Shown here in pieces: positions 1 through 5,546 of a stretch of DNA of 6,701 nt (position 1 is the first letter of the stretch; the number at the start of each line of letters is the position of its first letter). Source of the stretch: Planctomycetota bacterium (GTDB taxonomy: Bacteria; Planctomycetota; J058; JARGOJ01); contig JARGOJ010000137.1 of the NCBI GenBank assembly GCA_029210225.1, positions 6,410 to 13,110 on the forward strand. Direction: 5' to 3'. A program made the translations under genes and the position numbers. The notes below the pieces were generated by a model that ran no database searches, was not told the origin of the DNA, and saw nothing but the letters and a program-made list of their open reading frames with translations.

Positions 1-8
1 AGAGCGCG

Positions 9-1058
9 ATGAGCTTTGTAAGTTACGAAAAGATATCCGAGAGCACGGTCACCTGGGAGAACGATGAAGCGGCCTTGCGACGACTCCAAAAGCTGACTTG
101 GGTCGCCACCGAGAAGATACACGGGGCCAACTTCTCCCTCAGCTTTGATGGCGCTGAATTACGCTGCGCGAAGCGAAAGGCTCTCCTAGAAGATGGTCAA
201 GACTTCTTCGGATTCGAGGGCGTCCGTGACAAGCTCCAAGAGACCATCCCGAGCCTCTTTAAAGCCGTTCAAACAGAGATTCCCGAGCTGAGTTCCATTG
301 CAGTTTATGGTGAGTTGTTTGGGGGCGAGTATCCTCACCCCGAGGTCCCTAAAATCAACGGAGTGACGGCGATTCAGAGCGGCGTCTATTATTCTCCCGA
401 CATTCAGTTCAGCGCCTTTGACCTGGCGTATCAGACCGCGACGCATCGCGATTATCTGCCCTTTGATCAAGCCATGGAGCTCTTCGATCAATTCGGCATT
501 TTCCATGTTGAGACATTATTCGAAGGCGCTTTCAAAAATGCCATGGCTTTCCCTGAGCGTTTCTCCTCGACAATTCCGGCGCGATTAAAACTGCCACCGT
601 TGGCCGAGAAAAATTTGGCGGAGGGTCTTGTTTTGAGGCCCCTTGAGTCCGTTTGGATTGAAACAAAAAAGGGTCGCGTTCGACCGCTAATCAAAAGAAA
701 GATAAGCGAGTTCGCCGAAGATGCTCGCTACAATCAATCGGAGAAGCCCGTTCTTGATCCGCGCAAACAAGAATTGGAGAGCTATGCTCTGGAGTTGTTA
801 GTCTGGGCTGTCAAGCCGCTCTTGAATGAGAATCGCTGTCAGGCTGCGGTCTCTAAAATCGGCGCCCTTCAAGCGGGGTCAAAAGAGCAGGCGAGAGAGC
901 TGATGGCTTTCCTCTACGAGGATGTCATAGAAGAATTGGAGCAGCAGCGCAAGGACGCCTTGGAGTCATTATCGAAGGACGACCGGGAGCTCTTTGAGGA
1001 TTATCTACGCAGCGATATTGAAGAGTGCATTGAAGGCGTCTATCCCGGATTTCTCTAG
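9..1058 (+). CDS. Rnl2-family ATP-dependent RNA ligase
   Basis: A 349-residue protein with the full covalent nucleotidyltransferase motif set of the T4 Rnl2 RNA ligase family. Motif I is KIHGAN at 36-41, with K36 the expected AMP-accepting lysine. Motif III lies in AVYGELFGG (98-106), motif IIIa in FSAFDL (134-139), motif IV is EGLVLRP (205-211) and motif V is LIKRKISEF (227-235). Such enzymes seal 3'-OH/5'-phosphate breaks in RNA, often in duplex or nicked RNA. Length (T4 Rnl2 is 334 aa) and the distance from start to motif I (K35 in T4) both support the ATG at 9. Residues from about 236 would form the C-terminal domain, which is helical and charged here. Only 8 bases precede the start, so its ribosome-binding site and upstream partner are not visible. 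No end-healing kinase/phosphatase lies in the window. The stop is 2 bp from the convergent lipoprotein gene. Family assignment is firm; the physiological substrate is unknown. Confidence 0.93.
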   Translation: MSFVSYEKISESTVTWENDEAALRRLQKLTWVATEKIHGANFSLSFDGAELRCAKRKALLEDGQDFFGFEGVRDKLQETIPSLFKAVQTEIPELSSIAVYGELFGGEYPHPEVPKINGVTAIQSGVYYSPDIQFSAFDLAYQTATHRDYLPFDQAMELFDQFGIFHVETLFEGAFKNAMAFPERFSSTIPARLKLPPLAEKNLAEGLVLRPLESVWIETKKGRVRPLIKRKISEFAEDARYNQSEKPVLDPRKQELESYALELLVWAVKPLLNENRCQAAVSKIGALQAGSKEQARELMAFLYEDVIEELEQQRKDALESLSKDDRELFEDYLRSDIEECIEGVYPGFL

Positions 1059-1060
1059 GC

Positions 1061-1540
1061 TCACTTTGGCGCGGGGAGCAATGAGGTGTGGTCATGAACA
1101 ATGAGCCAGCGTCCGTCCATAAAGCGAAAGGTGAGTGAGAAGTTGCCCCCAGGCTTATCGTCTTTCCGAGTCAATTGCCAGTGACCGAGGACAAGGGCGG
1201 CTTCATCGCCGAGCTTGGTCACTTCAAGACCGGAGAACTTCAACTGTCCCATAGTCTCTTTATTTGGGTAGCGCTTTTTGTAGTTATCTTTCGTCTTTTG
1301 CCAGCCGCGAGTGGTCTTTCCTCCAGAGCTAAAGGTCAGTTGGTCCGACTTCCAGTAATGCTCCATAAAGGCGTCGATGTCACCGTTGTTCCATGCCTTT
1401 GTTTGAACGGTAAGTACAGACTCGATCTCTTTTTGCATGGTTGCTTTCTCTCTTTGAATGCTTGGCGATTCATTCGTCGCCTTTGGTGTACAGGCGGTCA
1501 TTGCGAAGAGGCTGAGATAGAGCAAGAGAAGACGTTTCAT
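1061..1540 (-). CDS. SnoaL/DUF4440-like (NTF2-fold) lipoprotein
   Basis: A 159-residue predicted lipoprotein. The N-terminus is MKRLLLL followed by a hydrophobic stretch, then M-T-A-C, a lipobox with C17 as the lipidated cysteine. Met at -3 is less common than Leu but acceptable. The mature part (about 35-156) looks like a SnoaL/DUF4440 domain of the NTF2 fold: a helix with QTKAWNNGDIDAFMEHYW, then strands ending in FRFMDGRWLIVHDHTS, typical of this group. The longer reading frame to 1627 is rejected because it would place 29 non-signal residues before the signal peptide. The ATG at 1540 has GGAAGA 8 nt upstream (1549-1554). The domain is used by enzymes and non-enzymatic binders alike, so no reaction can be assigned. 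It is convergent with the RNA ligase and divergent from the Tudor-knot gene. Confidence 0.85.
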   Translation of the reverse strand: MKRLLLLYLSLFAMTACTPKATNESPSIQREKATMQKEIESVLTVQTKAWNNGDIDAFMEHYWKSDQLTFSSGGKTTRGWQKTKDNYKKRYPNKETMGQLKFSGLEVTKLGDEAALVLGHWQLTRKDDKPGGNFSLTFRFMDGRWLIVHDHTSLLPAPK

Positions 1541-1662
1541 TCCGGTGTTCTTCCATGAGCGCCTGGGTGATCGAAGAGATTTTTGGCTCTCACCATTCAT
1601 TCTCGGATATCGGTTATTGTAGGGCAACTCTGTTCTGTCTTTTGCTGAAACTGGACCTAGTC
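1541..1662. other. Divergent intergenic region, lipoprotein / Tudor-knot gene
   Basis: This 122-bp stretch must hold promoters for both flanking genes. I found no convincing sigma70 -35/-10 pair on either strand: TTGGCT followed 17 nt later by GATATC on the plus strand is the best I see, and it is weak. The in-frame ATG at 1555 would extend the plus-strand protein through this region, but it has no Shine-Dalgarno sequence and the extension resembles nothing. Confidence 0.4.
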
Positions 1663-2154
1663 ATGATGAATCCCTTCTCGATTGAAAACCCCGGCCCTAT
1701 CACCTCTTCAGAGGACCCCTTAGCAAAGTATACCGCGCTCTATAAGGGAATGATTTTACAGATTGAAAAGGATGGTCTTTGGTGGGCTGGAGAAGTGCTC
1801 ACGACTTTGGACGACGGGCGCGCTGTTGTTCACTACCTTGGCTGGGACCTCTCCTACGATGAGATCGTTCCTCGCTCTCGTCTACAATTAGACAAAGAGG
1901 CTGCAGAGAAAGCCAAAGCTGTCGGCCCTATGGAAATCATGAATCAACCCGGTCCCATTGAGCCTTCTGGAATCGCGCTCGCCCCCAACGAGGTCAGCGT
2001 TGGCGATCATGTCCACGTGGATTGGAATGGGCACTGGTATCTCGGCAAGGTCACGAGAATCTATGATGATGGTCAGATTGGGATTCACTACGTGGGTTGG
2101 AATCAAACTTGGGACGAAGTCCTTGATATTACTCGGCTCCAAAAGGCTCCTTGA
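1663..2154 (+). CDS. Tandem chromo-barrel/Tudor-knot domain protein
   Basis: A 163-residue soluble protein made almost entirely of two related SH3-like barrels at about 28-76 and 113-160. Both show the pattern G-x(14)-G-x-V-x(5)-DDG, then HY-x-GW (57-61 and 142-146), then [YW]DE and RL. The HYxGWxxxxDE signature is typical of Tudor-knot/chromo-barrel domains of MYST acetyltransferases and MRG15/MSL3, which bind RNA or methylated tails. Equivalent residues sit 85 positions apart (G43/G128, W61/W146, D66/D151). A PGPI motif precedes each barrel (10-13, 96-99), so the whole unit appears duplicated. A charged helix, DKEAAEKAKA, links them. There is no signal peptide or membrane segment, so a cytoplasmic nucleic-acid or protein binder is likely; that is inference. 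The start is ATGATG at 1663/1666 with a weak ribosome-binding site. Domain call confident, function unknown. Confidence 0.82.
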   Translation: MMNPFSIENPGPITSSEDPLAKYTALYKGMILQIEKDGLWWAGEVLTTLDDGRAVVHYLGWDLSYDEIVPRSRLQLDKEAAEKAKAVGPMEIMNQPGPIEPSGIALAPNEVSVGDHVHVDWNGHWYLGKVTRIYDDGQIGIHYVGWNQTWDEVLDITRLQKAP

Positions 2155-2190
2155 GCGTGCACTCTCATTTCAGGACGCGTCTGTTCAACG

Positions 2191-2218
2191 AGTTCATGCG
2201 GATTTTTCCAGCTGAACT
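2191..2218 (+). terminator. Weak candidate terminator hairpin after the Tudor-knot gene
   Basis: AGTTCA (2191-2196) pairs with TGAACT (2213-2218). An inner GGA/TCC stem closes a TTTT loop, with three mismatched positions between the two stems, and TTATT follows. It lies 36 bp after the plus-strand stop and inside the last codons of the convergent cyclase gene. The stem is short and the T tract poor, so this is only a possibility. Confidence 0.25.
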
Positions 2219-2883
2219 TTATTCCGCGCCTCCCTTCGCTGTGCTTTTAAGAAGTACATTTTTTGGTCAGCCCGGCGCAAGAGTTCTTCTTCACTCTCAC
2301 CCTCTCTTAGCTCGCTCATTCCATAGGAGAGACTCGCCCCATACTCTTTTAAGAACTCGTCGATTCCCAACACCAGCTTAGCAATTCGAGAGCGGATCGC
2401 AACCAGGTCATCCGGGTGAATTCGTGACATGACGATGAGAAACTCATCGCCTCCTATTCTATAGCAGCCGTCAGCTTGGCGACGGACGCTCTCCCTAAGC
2501 ATTGCTCCGACTCTCTTCAAAACAAAATTACCGGTTTCATGACCGAGTTGATCATTGATCAATTTGAAACCATCAAGATCAAAATAGACCGATAGCAAAC
2601 AGAGTCCGTTCTTATTCACATAGTCTACTTCAACATTCATATCGTCCCGATACTGCCGAATATTTGACAAGCCTGTGAGCGCGTCAGTGACGCAGTATCC
2701 GAGGACCTTAAAGTAATCGCTTCGTATTTTGAAAACAAGAAGCCCAAGCGCTATTGAGAGAGTGACATTTGATAATAAGGGCCGCGCCTCTAGGAGTAGC
2801 GTGCCATGAGCGCTCAGACTCACAATGCTAGGAACTAGAATTAGAATATAGAGAACGTTGAAACTGGAGTTTGTCTTATGCAT
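2194..2883 (-). CDS. Membrane-anchored diguanylate cyclase (GGDEF)
   Basis: A 229-residue protein that should make c-di-GMP from two GTP at the inner membrane. Two hydrophobic segments (about 8-24 and 36-52) form a hairpin anchor with no room for a separate sensor domain. The GGDEF domain starts at DALTGLSN (67-74) and continues through FDLDGFKLINDQLGHETGN (101-119), the active-site loop RIGGDEF (142-148) and the C-terminal RRADQKMYFLK (203-213). All residues expected for catalysis are present. The inhibitory I-site, RQAD (135-138), sits exactly five residues before GGDEF, so product feedback is expected. The ATG at 2883 has GAAAGGT about 10 nt upstream (2894-2900). It may be cotranscribed with the small frame upstream, 21 bp away, and possibly with hldD further upstream on the same strand. 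What signal it senses cannot be read from the sequence. Confidence 0.93.
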   Translation of the reverse strand: MHKTNSSFNVLYILILVPSIVSLSAHGTLLLEARPLLSNVTLSIALGLLVFKIRSDYFKVLGYCVTDALTGLSNIRQYRDDMNVEVDYVNKNGLCLLSVYFDLDGFKLINDQLGHETGNFVLKRVGAMLRESVRRQADGCYRIGGDEFLIVMSRIHPDDLVAIRSRIAKLVLGIDEFLKEYGASLSYGMSELREGESEEELLRRADQKMYFLKAQRREARNKVQLEKSA

Positions 2884-2904
2884 GTTCGACCCGACCTTTC
2901 TGAG

Positions 2905-3126
2905 TCAATGGACAGCCTGAGCTCCAAGTCGTAAAGGAGCAGAAACCTTGTCATTTTTTCCAACAGCTCGGCAGTTGTTACCGATTTCAACATTGGACTT
3001 CGTTAGAGGTTCAGGCGCAGGCGTCCTGAGGATCGGTTTGCCTTCCCATAGATAGTGACGCAACCTTTCCCGTAGACTTTCCAGTTCGGAAATGACTGAC
3101 AGCAGCCGCCGTTCTTTGCTAAGCAC
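2905..3126 (-). CDS. Hypothetical small protein with charged helical N-terminus
   Basis: A 73-codon frame ending 21 bp before the diguanylate cyclase start. Residues 3-27 (SKERRLLSVISELESLRERL, then RHYLW) look like a real amphipathic or coiled-coil helix, and codon use in this frame looks normal. The C-terminal half is low in hydrophobic residues and featureless. Against it: the start is GTG with no Shine-Dalgarno sequence, and no other start lies between it and the in-frame stop at 3142-3144. It overlaps the better-initiated 3003-3182 frame, and at most one of the two is likely to be translated as drawn. I recognise no family. Confidence 0.3.
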   Translation of the reverse strand: MLSKERRLLSVISELESLRERLRHYLWEGKPILRTPAPEPLTKSNVEIGNNCRAVGKNDKVSAPLRLGAQAVH

Positions 3127-3182
3127 TGAAAGAAGAGAAATTCACTCGGAGTTGGAGTGGCAGGATTGGAAATAAATTGCAT
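3003..3182 (-). CDS. Alternative small ORF (59 codons) with good RBS
   Basis: It starts at an ATG preceded by GAGGTG (3187-3192), with 6 nt between the GAGG core and the ATG: the best ribosome-binding site in this interval. The predicted protein is 59 residues, begins MQFISNPATPTPSEFLFF, and then becomes cysteine-rich without any motif I recognise. It overlaps the 73-codon frame (2905-3126) in another phase. It may be a real small gene, or only the N-terminal part of a gene whose second half is the 73-codon frame, separated by a one-base shift. Confidence 0.25.
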   Translation of the reverse strand: MQFISNPATPTPSEFLFFQCLAKNGGCCQSFPNWKVYGKGCVTIYGKANRSSGRLRLNL

Positions 3183-3280
3183 GCTTCACCTCAGACAAGA
3201 TGTCTTTCGAGCGCCTTAAAAATAACTACTTGCTATCGTTAAGACTTGCAACTGCTATTCCAGCTGGGGATTAGTTTTCT
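3183..3280. other. Spacer between hldD and the small-ORF/cyclase group
   Basis: About 98 bp of AT-rich sequence downstream of hldD. It contains two direct copies of ACTTGC (3227-3232 and 3245-3250) and an AT run, but no convincing terminator hairpin with a T tract for hldD and no clear promoter. Read-through from hldD to the cyclase is therefore possible, though not shown. Confidence 0.35.
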
Positions 3281-4246
3281 TTAATGATAGGATCCGCTCG
3301 CGAGGTAATTCTGGACATAGTCGGAAACACCTGCTTCGAGCGAGAAGAATTCGTGATCGTAGCCAATTGACCGAAGCTTCTCAACGCTGGCTTCCGTCCT
3401 GTATTGATAGTGCTCTCGAATTGACTCGGGAGTATCAACAAATTCAACTTTTGGATCGCGAGCCAAGGCGCAAAACGTCGCGTCCACGAGGTCTTTGAAG
3501 GTCCTCGATATTCCTGTCCCGACGTTGTAAAGCCCCGACTGAACGTCCCGCGACAGGAAGTGAGTACAGATCGAAACAACATCTTTCACATAGACAAAGT
3601 CGCGTCGTTGCTCTCCGTCTTTGTATTCAGGATGATGAGATTTGAAGAGTCGCATTACTCCGTTCTCCTGAATTTGTCGAAAGGTATGAAAGACAACGGA
3701 GGCCATGGGGCCCGTGTGATATTCATTGGGGCCGTAGACATTGAAGAACTTCAGCCCGGCCCAAAAAGGGGGCACTGCGCTTTGTCGGAGGACCCACCGA
3801 TCAAATTCATTCTTGGAGCGAGCGTATTGATTCAGGGGCGCGAGCTTCGGCACAAGTTCGTGGCGATCCTCAAAGCCATGCTCACCTAGCCCATAAGTCG
3901 CAGCGGACGAGGCGTAAACAATTGGGAGGTTGTAGTCCACACACTGTGTCCACAGATCCTTAGAGAACGAGAGATTGAGCCGATCAAAGACTTCGGGATC
4001 GCGACAGATGGTGTCGGTTCTCGCCCCAAGGTGATAGACAAAGTCAACAGAGCTGTGGTGTTCTTCAATCCAGTGATGTAACTCGTGATGTTGGAGTTTC
4101 TCTGCGACGCTCTTGTTCTCAAGATTGAGCGACTTTTTCCCCGCGAAGTCATTGTCAACGAGAAGCAAGTCTTGGCGCCCCAATTCGTTGAGAGCGCGCA
4201 CCAGACAGCTGCCAATAAAACCAGCTGCACCTGTCACAATAATCAA
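3281..4246 (-). CDS. hldD: ADP-L-glycero-D-manno-heptose 6-epimerase
   Basis: A 321-residue extended short-chain dehydrogenase/reductase that converts ADP-D,D-heptose to ADP-L,D-heptose, the last step in making the donor for LPS inner-core heptose. It aligns end to end with E. coli HldD (310 aa): MIIVTGAAGFIG (1-12, Rossmann GxxGxxG), YASSAATYG (111-119), YxxxK at Y141/K145, FFNVYGP (167-173), MASVVFH (181-187), RDFVYVKDV (215-223) and GLYNVGTG (238-245). The start is TTG at 4246, with GGGAGAG upstream (GGAG core 6 nt away); it matches the family N-terminus exactly. Oddity: by conserved spacing, E. coli catalytic Lys178 (GHKGS) falls on Thr178 here (YHTGP, codon ACG), while the catalytic Tyr is kept. 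The gene diverges from the heptosyltransferase gene and probably shares its control region. Confidence 0.93.
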   Translation of the reverse strand: MIIVTGAAGFIGSCLVRALNELGRQDLLLVDNDFAGKKSLNLENKSVAEKLQHHELHHWIEEHHSSVDFVYHLGARTDTICRDPEVFDRLNLSFSKDLWTQCVDYNLPIVYASSAATYGLGEHGFEDRHELVPKLAPLNQYARSKNEFDRWVLRQSAVPPFWAGLKFFNVYGPNEYHTGPMASVVFHTFRQIQENGVMRLFKSHHPEYKDGEQRRDFVYVKDVVSICTHFLSRDVQSGLYNVGTGISRTFKDLVDATFCALARDPKVEFVDTPESIREHYQYRTEASVEKLRSIGYDHEFFSLEAGVSDYVQNYLASGSYH

Positions 4247-4260
4247 TGTTCTCTCCCGAA

Positions 4261-4272
4261 TCTCAATTGAGA
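4261..4272. repeat. 12-bp palindrome in the hldD leader
   Basis: TCTCAATTGAGA is a perfect palindrome a few bases upstream of the hldD Shine-Dalgarno (4251-4257). It could be an operator or chance; a stem this size without a loop is unlikely to fold as RNA. Confidence 0.4.
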
Positions 4273-4318
4273 GTGTTGTTTTCAGTTATTTTAGGAGATA
4301 TTGAACGTGAGTGGAGAC

Positions 4319-4334
4319 ATTAGAGCGTTCTAAT
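4319..4334. promoter_or_regulatory. Operator-like inverted repeat, hldD-waaF
   Basis: ATTAGA-GCGT-TCTAAT, with 6-bp arms and a 4-bp spacer. The same 12 core bases at the same spacing form the centre of the two 20-bp repeats at 6508 and 6620. It lies between two divergent LPS genes, a natural place for a shared operator. The regulator is unknown. Confidence 0.5.
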
Positions 4335-4355
4335 AACATTCTAACACTATTCTAT
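4328..4355 (+). promoter_or_regulatory. Three 11-bp-phased TTCTAA/T direct repeats
   Basis: TTCTAA at 4328 and 4339 and TTCTAT at 4350 are exactly 11 bp apart, so they lie on one face of the helix. OmpR/PhoB-type response regulators bind direct repeats with about this period. The first box overlaps the right arm of the 4319-4334 inverted repeat, so the two readings compete. Confidence 0.4.
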
Positions 4356-4375
4356 CTTCCAAGGTTCCTTGTGTA

Positions 4376-4422
4376 GATGGCACGATCCCTTGCCTTGAGA
4401 AGATCTCAGAGGAAGTGCCATC
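4376..4422 (+). promoter_or_regulatory. Leader hairpin that can bury the heptosyltransferase RBS
   Basis: GATGGCAC (4376-4383) is perfectly complementary to GTGCCATC (4415-4422), which ends one base before the ATG at 4424. Nested inside, TGAGA (4396-4400) pairs with TCTCA (4404-4408), and CCT (4393-4395) with AGG (4410-4412). The Shine-Dalgarno AGAGGA (4408-4413) would be mostly paired in this fold. This suggests translational control of the downstream gene; the signal is unknown. Confidence 0.5.
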
Positions 4423-4423
4423 C

Positions 4424-5545
4424 ATGCTCATTTCAAAACTGGCCAATAAAACCGAACCCAAAAAGATACTCATTCTCAGAGTTGGAGCTCTCGGGGATTT
4501 AGTTTTTGTATTGCCGGCCGTCACCCTTTTGAGAAAGTCATTTCCAAAGGCTGAAATCCATTGGTTGGTTAAGAAATCATTTCTGCCATTTCTCGATGGC
4601 CTCCCCGGAATACACCAACTCTGGCCTCTCACTCCGAATATTCCTGGAATCTTCAAAGCTGGCTCCCTTTTAAGAAAGCAACGCTTTGATCTTGTCTTAG
4701 ATTTTCATGGTAACCTGCGGTCGGGAATTCTCTCCCGTATGACTGGCGCTAAAGACCGAATTGGCTTCGCGCCTCCTTATTCAAAAGAGTGGAACCATCT
4801 CTTTAACAACCATCTTGTCAATCCAGAGAACTTGGAGAGTCATAAGGTTGACAGGAATCTCTTCCTGGTCAACGCATTGCCTTGGACAACGCCAATCGAA
4901 AAGCCTGCGGCCGAGTTACCAGTCAACTCAAAGCTCCAGGCCGCGATCCAAAATGAGTTGGCCGAGCTGGGTATCTTCCCAGGAGAAAAACTCATTATCA
5001 TTCACTCGGGGGCTTCGAAGAGAGGAGCCATTAAGAGATGGTTCCCAGAGCGATTTGCGAAGCTTGTTGAATTGTTAGAGAAGTCAATTGAGGCTAAGTA
5101 TCTCTTGATCTGGGGTTCGCCGGACGAACAGTTGGAAGCGCTAAAGATTCAGTCGCTCTGTCCCGGTGTTCAGGTCATGCCTCGTCAACTCCCCTTTGGG
5201 CAGTTGTTCGAACTTTTTCGTCGCGCCACTTTACTTATTGGGGTCGACACAGGACCCCTCCATCTGGCGAACGCTCTTGGGACTCCTGTGCTTGCATTGT
5301 TCGGGCCAAAGAGTCGCTCAATCTACAAACCTTACCACGGACGCGCTGTTGCTCTCGCAAAGAATGACGAGGTCCAATGCCCACCGTGCAACGCTGCCCG
5401 CTGCAACAATTCCAAGGGGCGAGTTTGTATGGAGGCGCTTCACGCAGAGGAAGTCGCTGTGGCCGTCCTAGACTTGTTAGCCCAAAGCGAATCGCCATCC
5501 TTGACAGTCAAAGAAGGTGAGGCGACCGTTCAATCAGCTGATTGA
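4424..5545 (+). CDS. ADP-heptose:LPS heptosyltransferase (GT9, WaaF-like)
   Basis: A 373-residue GT9 glycosyltransferase that should transfer L,D-heptose from ADP-heptose to the LPS inner core on the cytoplasmic face of the inner membrane. The N-terminal domain opens with KKILILRVGALGDLVFVLPA; D25 matches the catalytic Asp after the GxxGD turn. The C-terminal domain has HSGASKRGAIKRWFPERF (194-211), with a basic residue before the W, and the nucleotide-sugar motif GVDTGPLHLANALGTP (273-288), then FGP. The four cysteines near the end (319, 322, 327, 335, the last in VCMEAL) resemble the C-terminal segment of WaaF more than WaaC, so heptosyltransferase II is my preference without certainty. The ATG at 4424 has AGAGGA 10 nt upstream; the GTG at 4415 is rejected because it abuts that site. 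It is divergent from hldD and overlaps the next gene by 12 bp tail to tail. Confidence 0.9.
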   Translation: MLISKLANKTEPKKILILRVGALGDLVFVLPAVTLLRKSFPKAEIHWLVKKSFLPFLDGLPGIHQLWPLTPNIPGIFKAGSLLRKQRFDLVLDFHGNLRSGILSRMTGAKDRIGFAPPYSKEWNHLFNNHLVNPENLESHKVDRNLFLVNALPWTTPIEKPAAELPVNSKLQAAIQNELAELGIFPGEKLIIIHSGASKRGAIKRWFPERFAKLVELLEKSIEAKYLLIWGSPDEQLEALKIQSLCPGVQVMPRQLPFGQLFELFRRATLLIGVDTGPLHLANALGTPVLALFGPKSRSIYKPYHGRAVALAKNDEVQCPPCNAARCNNSKGRVCMEALHAEEVAVAVLDLLAQSESPSLTVKEGEATVQSAD

Positions 5546-5546
5546 A
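5529..5546. repeat. 18-bp perfect palindrome over two convergent stop codons
   Basis: TTCAATCAGCTGATTGAA is self-complementary over all 18 bases. It contains the stop codon of the minus-strand kinase-like gene (TCA, 5534-5536) and that of the heptosyltransferase (TGA, 5543-5545). No T tract follows on either side, so it is not a classical terminator, but it could limit convergent read-through or simply be a constraint-driven coincidence. Confidence 0.5.

Larger units (their letters stand above)
4247..4423. promoter_or_regulatory. Divergent hldD / heptosyltransferase control region
   Basis: A 177-bp region with dense symmetry. It contains a 12-bp palindrome (4261-4272), an inverted repeat with core ATTAGA-N4-TCTAAT (4319-4334), three TTCTAA/T boxes at 11-bp spacing (4328-4355), and an inverted repeat ending against the plus-strand start (4376-4422). 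No strong sigma70 promoter is evident in either direction, which would fit activator-dependent transcription; that is inference. Confidence 0.6.

Noticed and set aside
1175..1558. 127-codon plus-strand frame opposite the lipoprotein gene
   Set aside because: It lies wholly antisense to a gene with a clear signal peptide and domain, has no recognisable motif, and reads like a shadow.
9..2154. RNA ligase, lipoprotein and Tudor-knot genes as one defence or RNA-repair system
   Set aside because: The middle gene is on the opposite strand and encodes an envelope lipoprotein; there is no nuclease, toxin or sensor module and no operon structure linking the three.
2151..2381. 76-codon plus-strand frame after the Tudor-knot gene
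   Set aside because: Antisense to the conserved C-terminal part of the GGDEF protein, arginine/proline-rich low-quality sequence, no ribosome-binding site.
3560..3889. 109-codon plus-strand frame inside hldD
   Set aside because: Antisense to conserved HldD motifs; no independent coding evidence.
4301..4329. TTGAAC at 4301 as a -35 box for the heptosyltransferase
   Set aside because: No acceptable -10 hexamer lies 16-18 bp downstream.
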